34,055 nucleotides of DNA from Hyphochytrium catenoides (Eukaryota > Sar > Hyphochytriomycetes > Hyphochytriales > Hyphochytriaceae). Below the pieces are notes generated by a model. The model had not been told where the DNA came from, searched no databases, and was given only the letters and a program-made list of their open reading frames with translations. The translations under genes were made by a program, and so were the position numbers. The stretch is taken from positions 33,372 through 67,426 of the forward strand of contig FLMG01002090.1 of NCBI GenBank assembly GCA_900088475.1. The letters run 5' to 3'. This document shows positions 33,245-34,055 of the stretch, in pieces (position 1 is the first letter of the stretch; each line of letters opens with the position of its first letter).

Positions 33245-34055
33245 TCAATTAGCGACAGGAGTGGTAGGCGCTGAAGGGAAAGGAGAGACAGTAGCCTCTC
33301 TTTTTCTCTTTCCAGAGAGAGAGGGCTCGAAAGAGAGCTTACTGGGCACTGCCATGAAATATCTCTCCATGGCCTGTCTGAACCTATTGGAATAGAGATC
33401 TGGCTGGACAATCGTTGGCTCGGCTTGTCCTGCAATCATCCCAACGCTCTTTCCAAGGCTTTCCACTCTCTTTGACAGGTCATACTGTCTCATATAATCG
33501 ATGATGCCCACGGCTAGGACTCTCTCTCTCTCATTTATTCCAAGGAGAATGGAATAGTCAACAACGTTGATAATAGAGAGAAAGAGAGCGTCGTTCTCGA
33601 TGGCAGCTTGGAAGAGAGTGCTTGGATACTCCTAGAATGATCAACGAGCGTCGTGGAGGCCAAGAGAGCATGAAGAGAGAAGGTGAGAGTGGATCTCATC
33701 GATAGAAGTGCGTGAACAGTGAGATCGATCGTGGAAAAAAGAGAAGTATGCGATATGAGCTGCGAGCTGCAAAAAGCGGTCTTTTCAAGGAGGTGCGAGA
33801 AAGAGAGAGAAGAAAGAAAGGTCACTGAGAGAAGAAGGACGAAGAGAGCTGTGGCAAAACGCGATCTCTTTCTCTGTCTCTCTCCCTCTCTCTCTCTCTC
33901 ACCTTGACTGGCAGGGGAGCTCCCTGAGTGAACTTTAGAAAGTTCACATCCAGCAAGCTCTGCAGCTTTTTTTTCCTTTTCTTCTCTCCAGCAGTTGGCC
34001 CATCCTCTGTGTCCTCCTCTTCTTCTCTCTCTTCGCAGAACCTATTCCTAACATT
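33245..34055 (-). CDS. FAB1/PIKfyve-type phosphatidylinositol-3-phosphate 5-kinase, C-terminal part
   Basis: Two exons are visible: 34055–33903 (5' side cut by the window edge) and 33631–33245, joined by a 271-nt phase-0 intron (AAG|GTGAGA … TTCTAG|GAG). They encode 179 aa up to the stop. Recognised motifs run in the family order: NRF, an acidic and Lys-rich insert, LLDVNFLKFTQGAPLPV, FLSIINVVDYSILLGI, LAVGIIDYMRQYD, PTIVQPDLY, RFRQAMERYF. The VVDYS and GIIDYMRQY pattern plus the RFRxAMxxYF end fit FAB1/PIKfyve (PI3P to PI(3,5)P2 on endolysosomal membranes) better than PI4P 5-kinases. The Asp of VVDYS corresponds to the metal-binding Asp of PIP kinases. A Lys/Arg- and Pro/Ser-rich tail of about 30 residues follows. 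The catalytic N-lobe and any FYVE or chaperonin-like domains would lie outside the window. The open frame seen at 33535–33825 on the minus strand is a different, non-coding frame. Confidence 0.85.
33864..33900. repeat. CT microsatellite in the FAB1-like intron
   Basis: A CT run on the plus strand reads as GA immediately after the GTGAGAGAG donor on the coding (minus) strand. It is intronic. Confidence 0.85.

Overview
The window is nuclear DNA of a eukaryotic microbe. The genes are split by GT–AG introns of about 110–920 nt, polypyrimidine and (CT)n tracts are abundant, and there is a short internal (TTAGGG)n run. No bacterial operon structure, tRNA, rRNA, CRISPR array or transposon was recognised. 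The protein types fit a protist. The AMPK/SNF1-like kinase has catalytic-domain features I associate with stramenopile relatives, and the membrane receptor has Cys-rich and multi-membrane-span modules of a kind common in stramenopiles and other protists. Stramenopile is therefore a moderate-confidence guess, not a demonstration.

Layout. (1) 406–6315, minus: a six-exon dual hybrid histidine kinase (copy A; PAS–GAF–HisKA–HATPase–REC–PAS–HisKA–HATPase–REC, about 1503 aa). (2) 6316–10839: a 4.5-kb divergent intergenic region with large CT tracts and a pair of CACGTG sites. (3) 10840–15728, plus: a five-exon paralogue (copy B, about 1253 aa) without the first PAS domain. (4) 15729–17587: no gene recognised. 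(5) 17588–19237, minus: a two-exon CAMK/AMPK-type Ser/Thr kinase with a C-terminal KA1-like domain (498 aa). (6) 19238–24279: about 5 kb with no recognised gene, holding the internal telomeric repeat and microsatellites. (7) 24280–32887, plus: a 13-exon receptor-like gene (about 1526 aa) with signal peptide, two bacterial-type periplasmic-binding-protein (PBP) domains, a Lin-12/Notch repeat, a Cys-rich stalk, six or seven membrane spans and a charged cytosolic tail. (8) 33245–34055, minus: the 3' end of a FAB1/PIKfyve-type PI3P 5-kinase, which runs off the right edge.

All five genes belong to signalling: two multistep phosphorelay sensors, an energy-sensor-type kinase, a candidate small-molecule or sugar receptor, and a phosphoinositide kinase. 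Nothing in the sequence shows that they form one pathway. The most striking points are the novel-looking receptor architecture and the head-to-head kinase pair. In both kinases the phosphoacceptor histidine of the first HisKA domain sits alone on a 33-nt phase-1/phase-1 microexon, so skipping that exon would silence the first kinase core without breaking the frame.

Exon models were built by eye from splice consensus, phase agreement and protein-family motifs. No transcript or database evidence was available.
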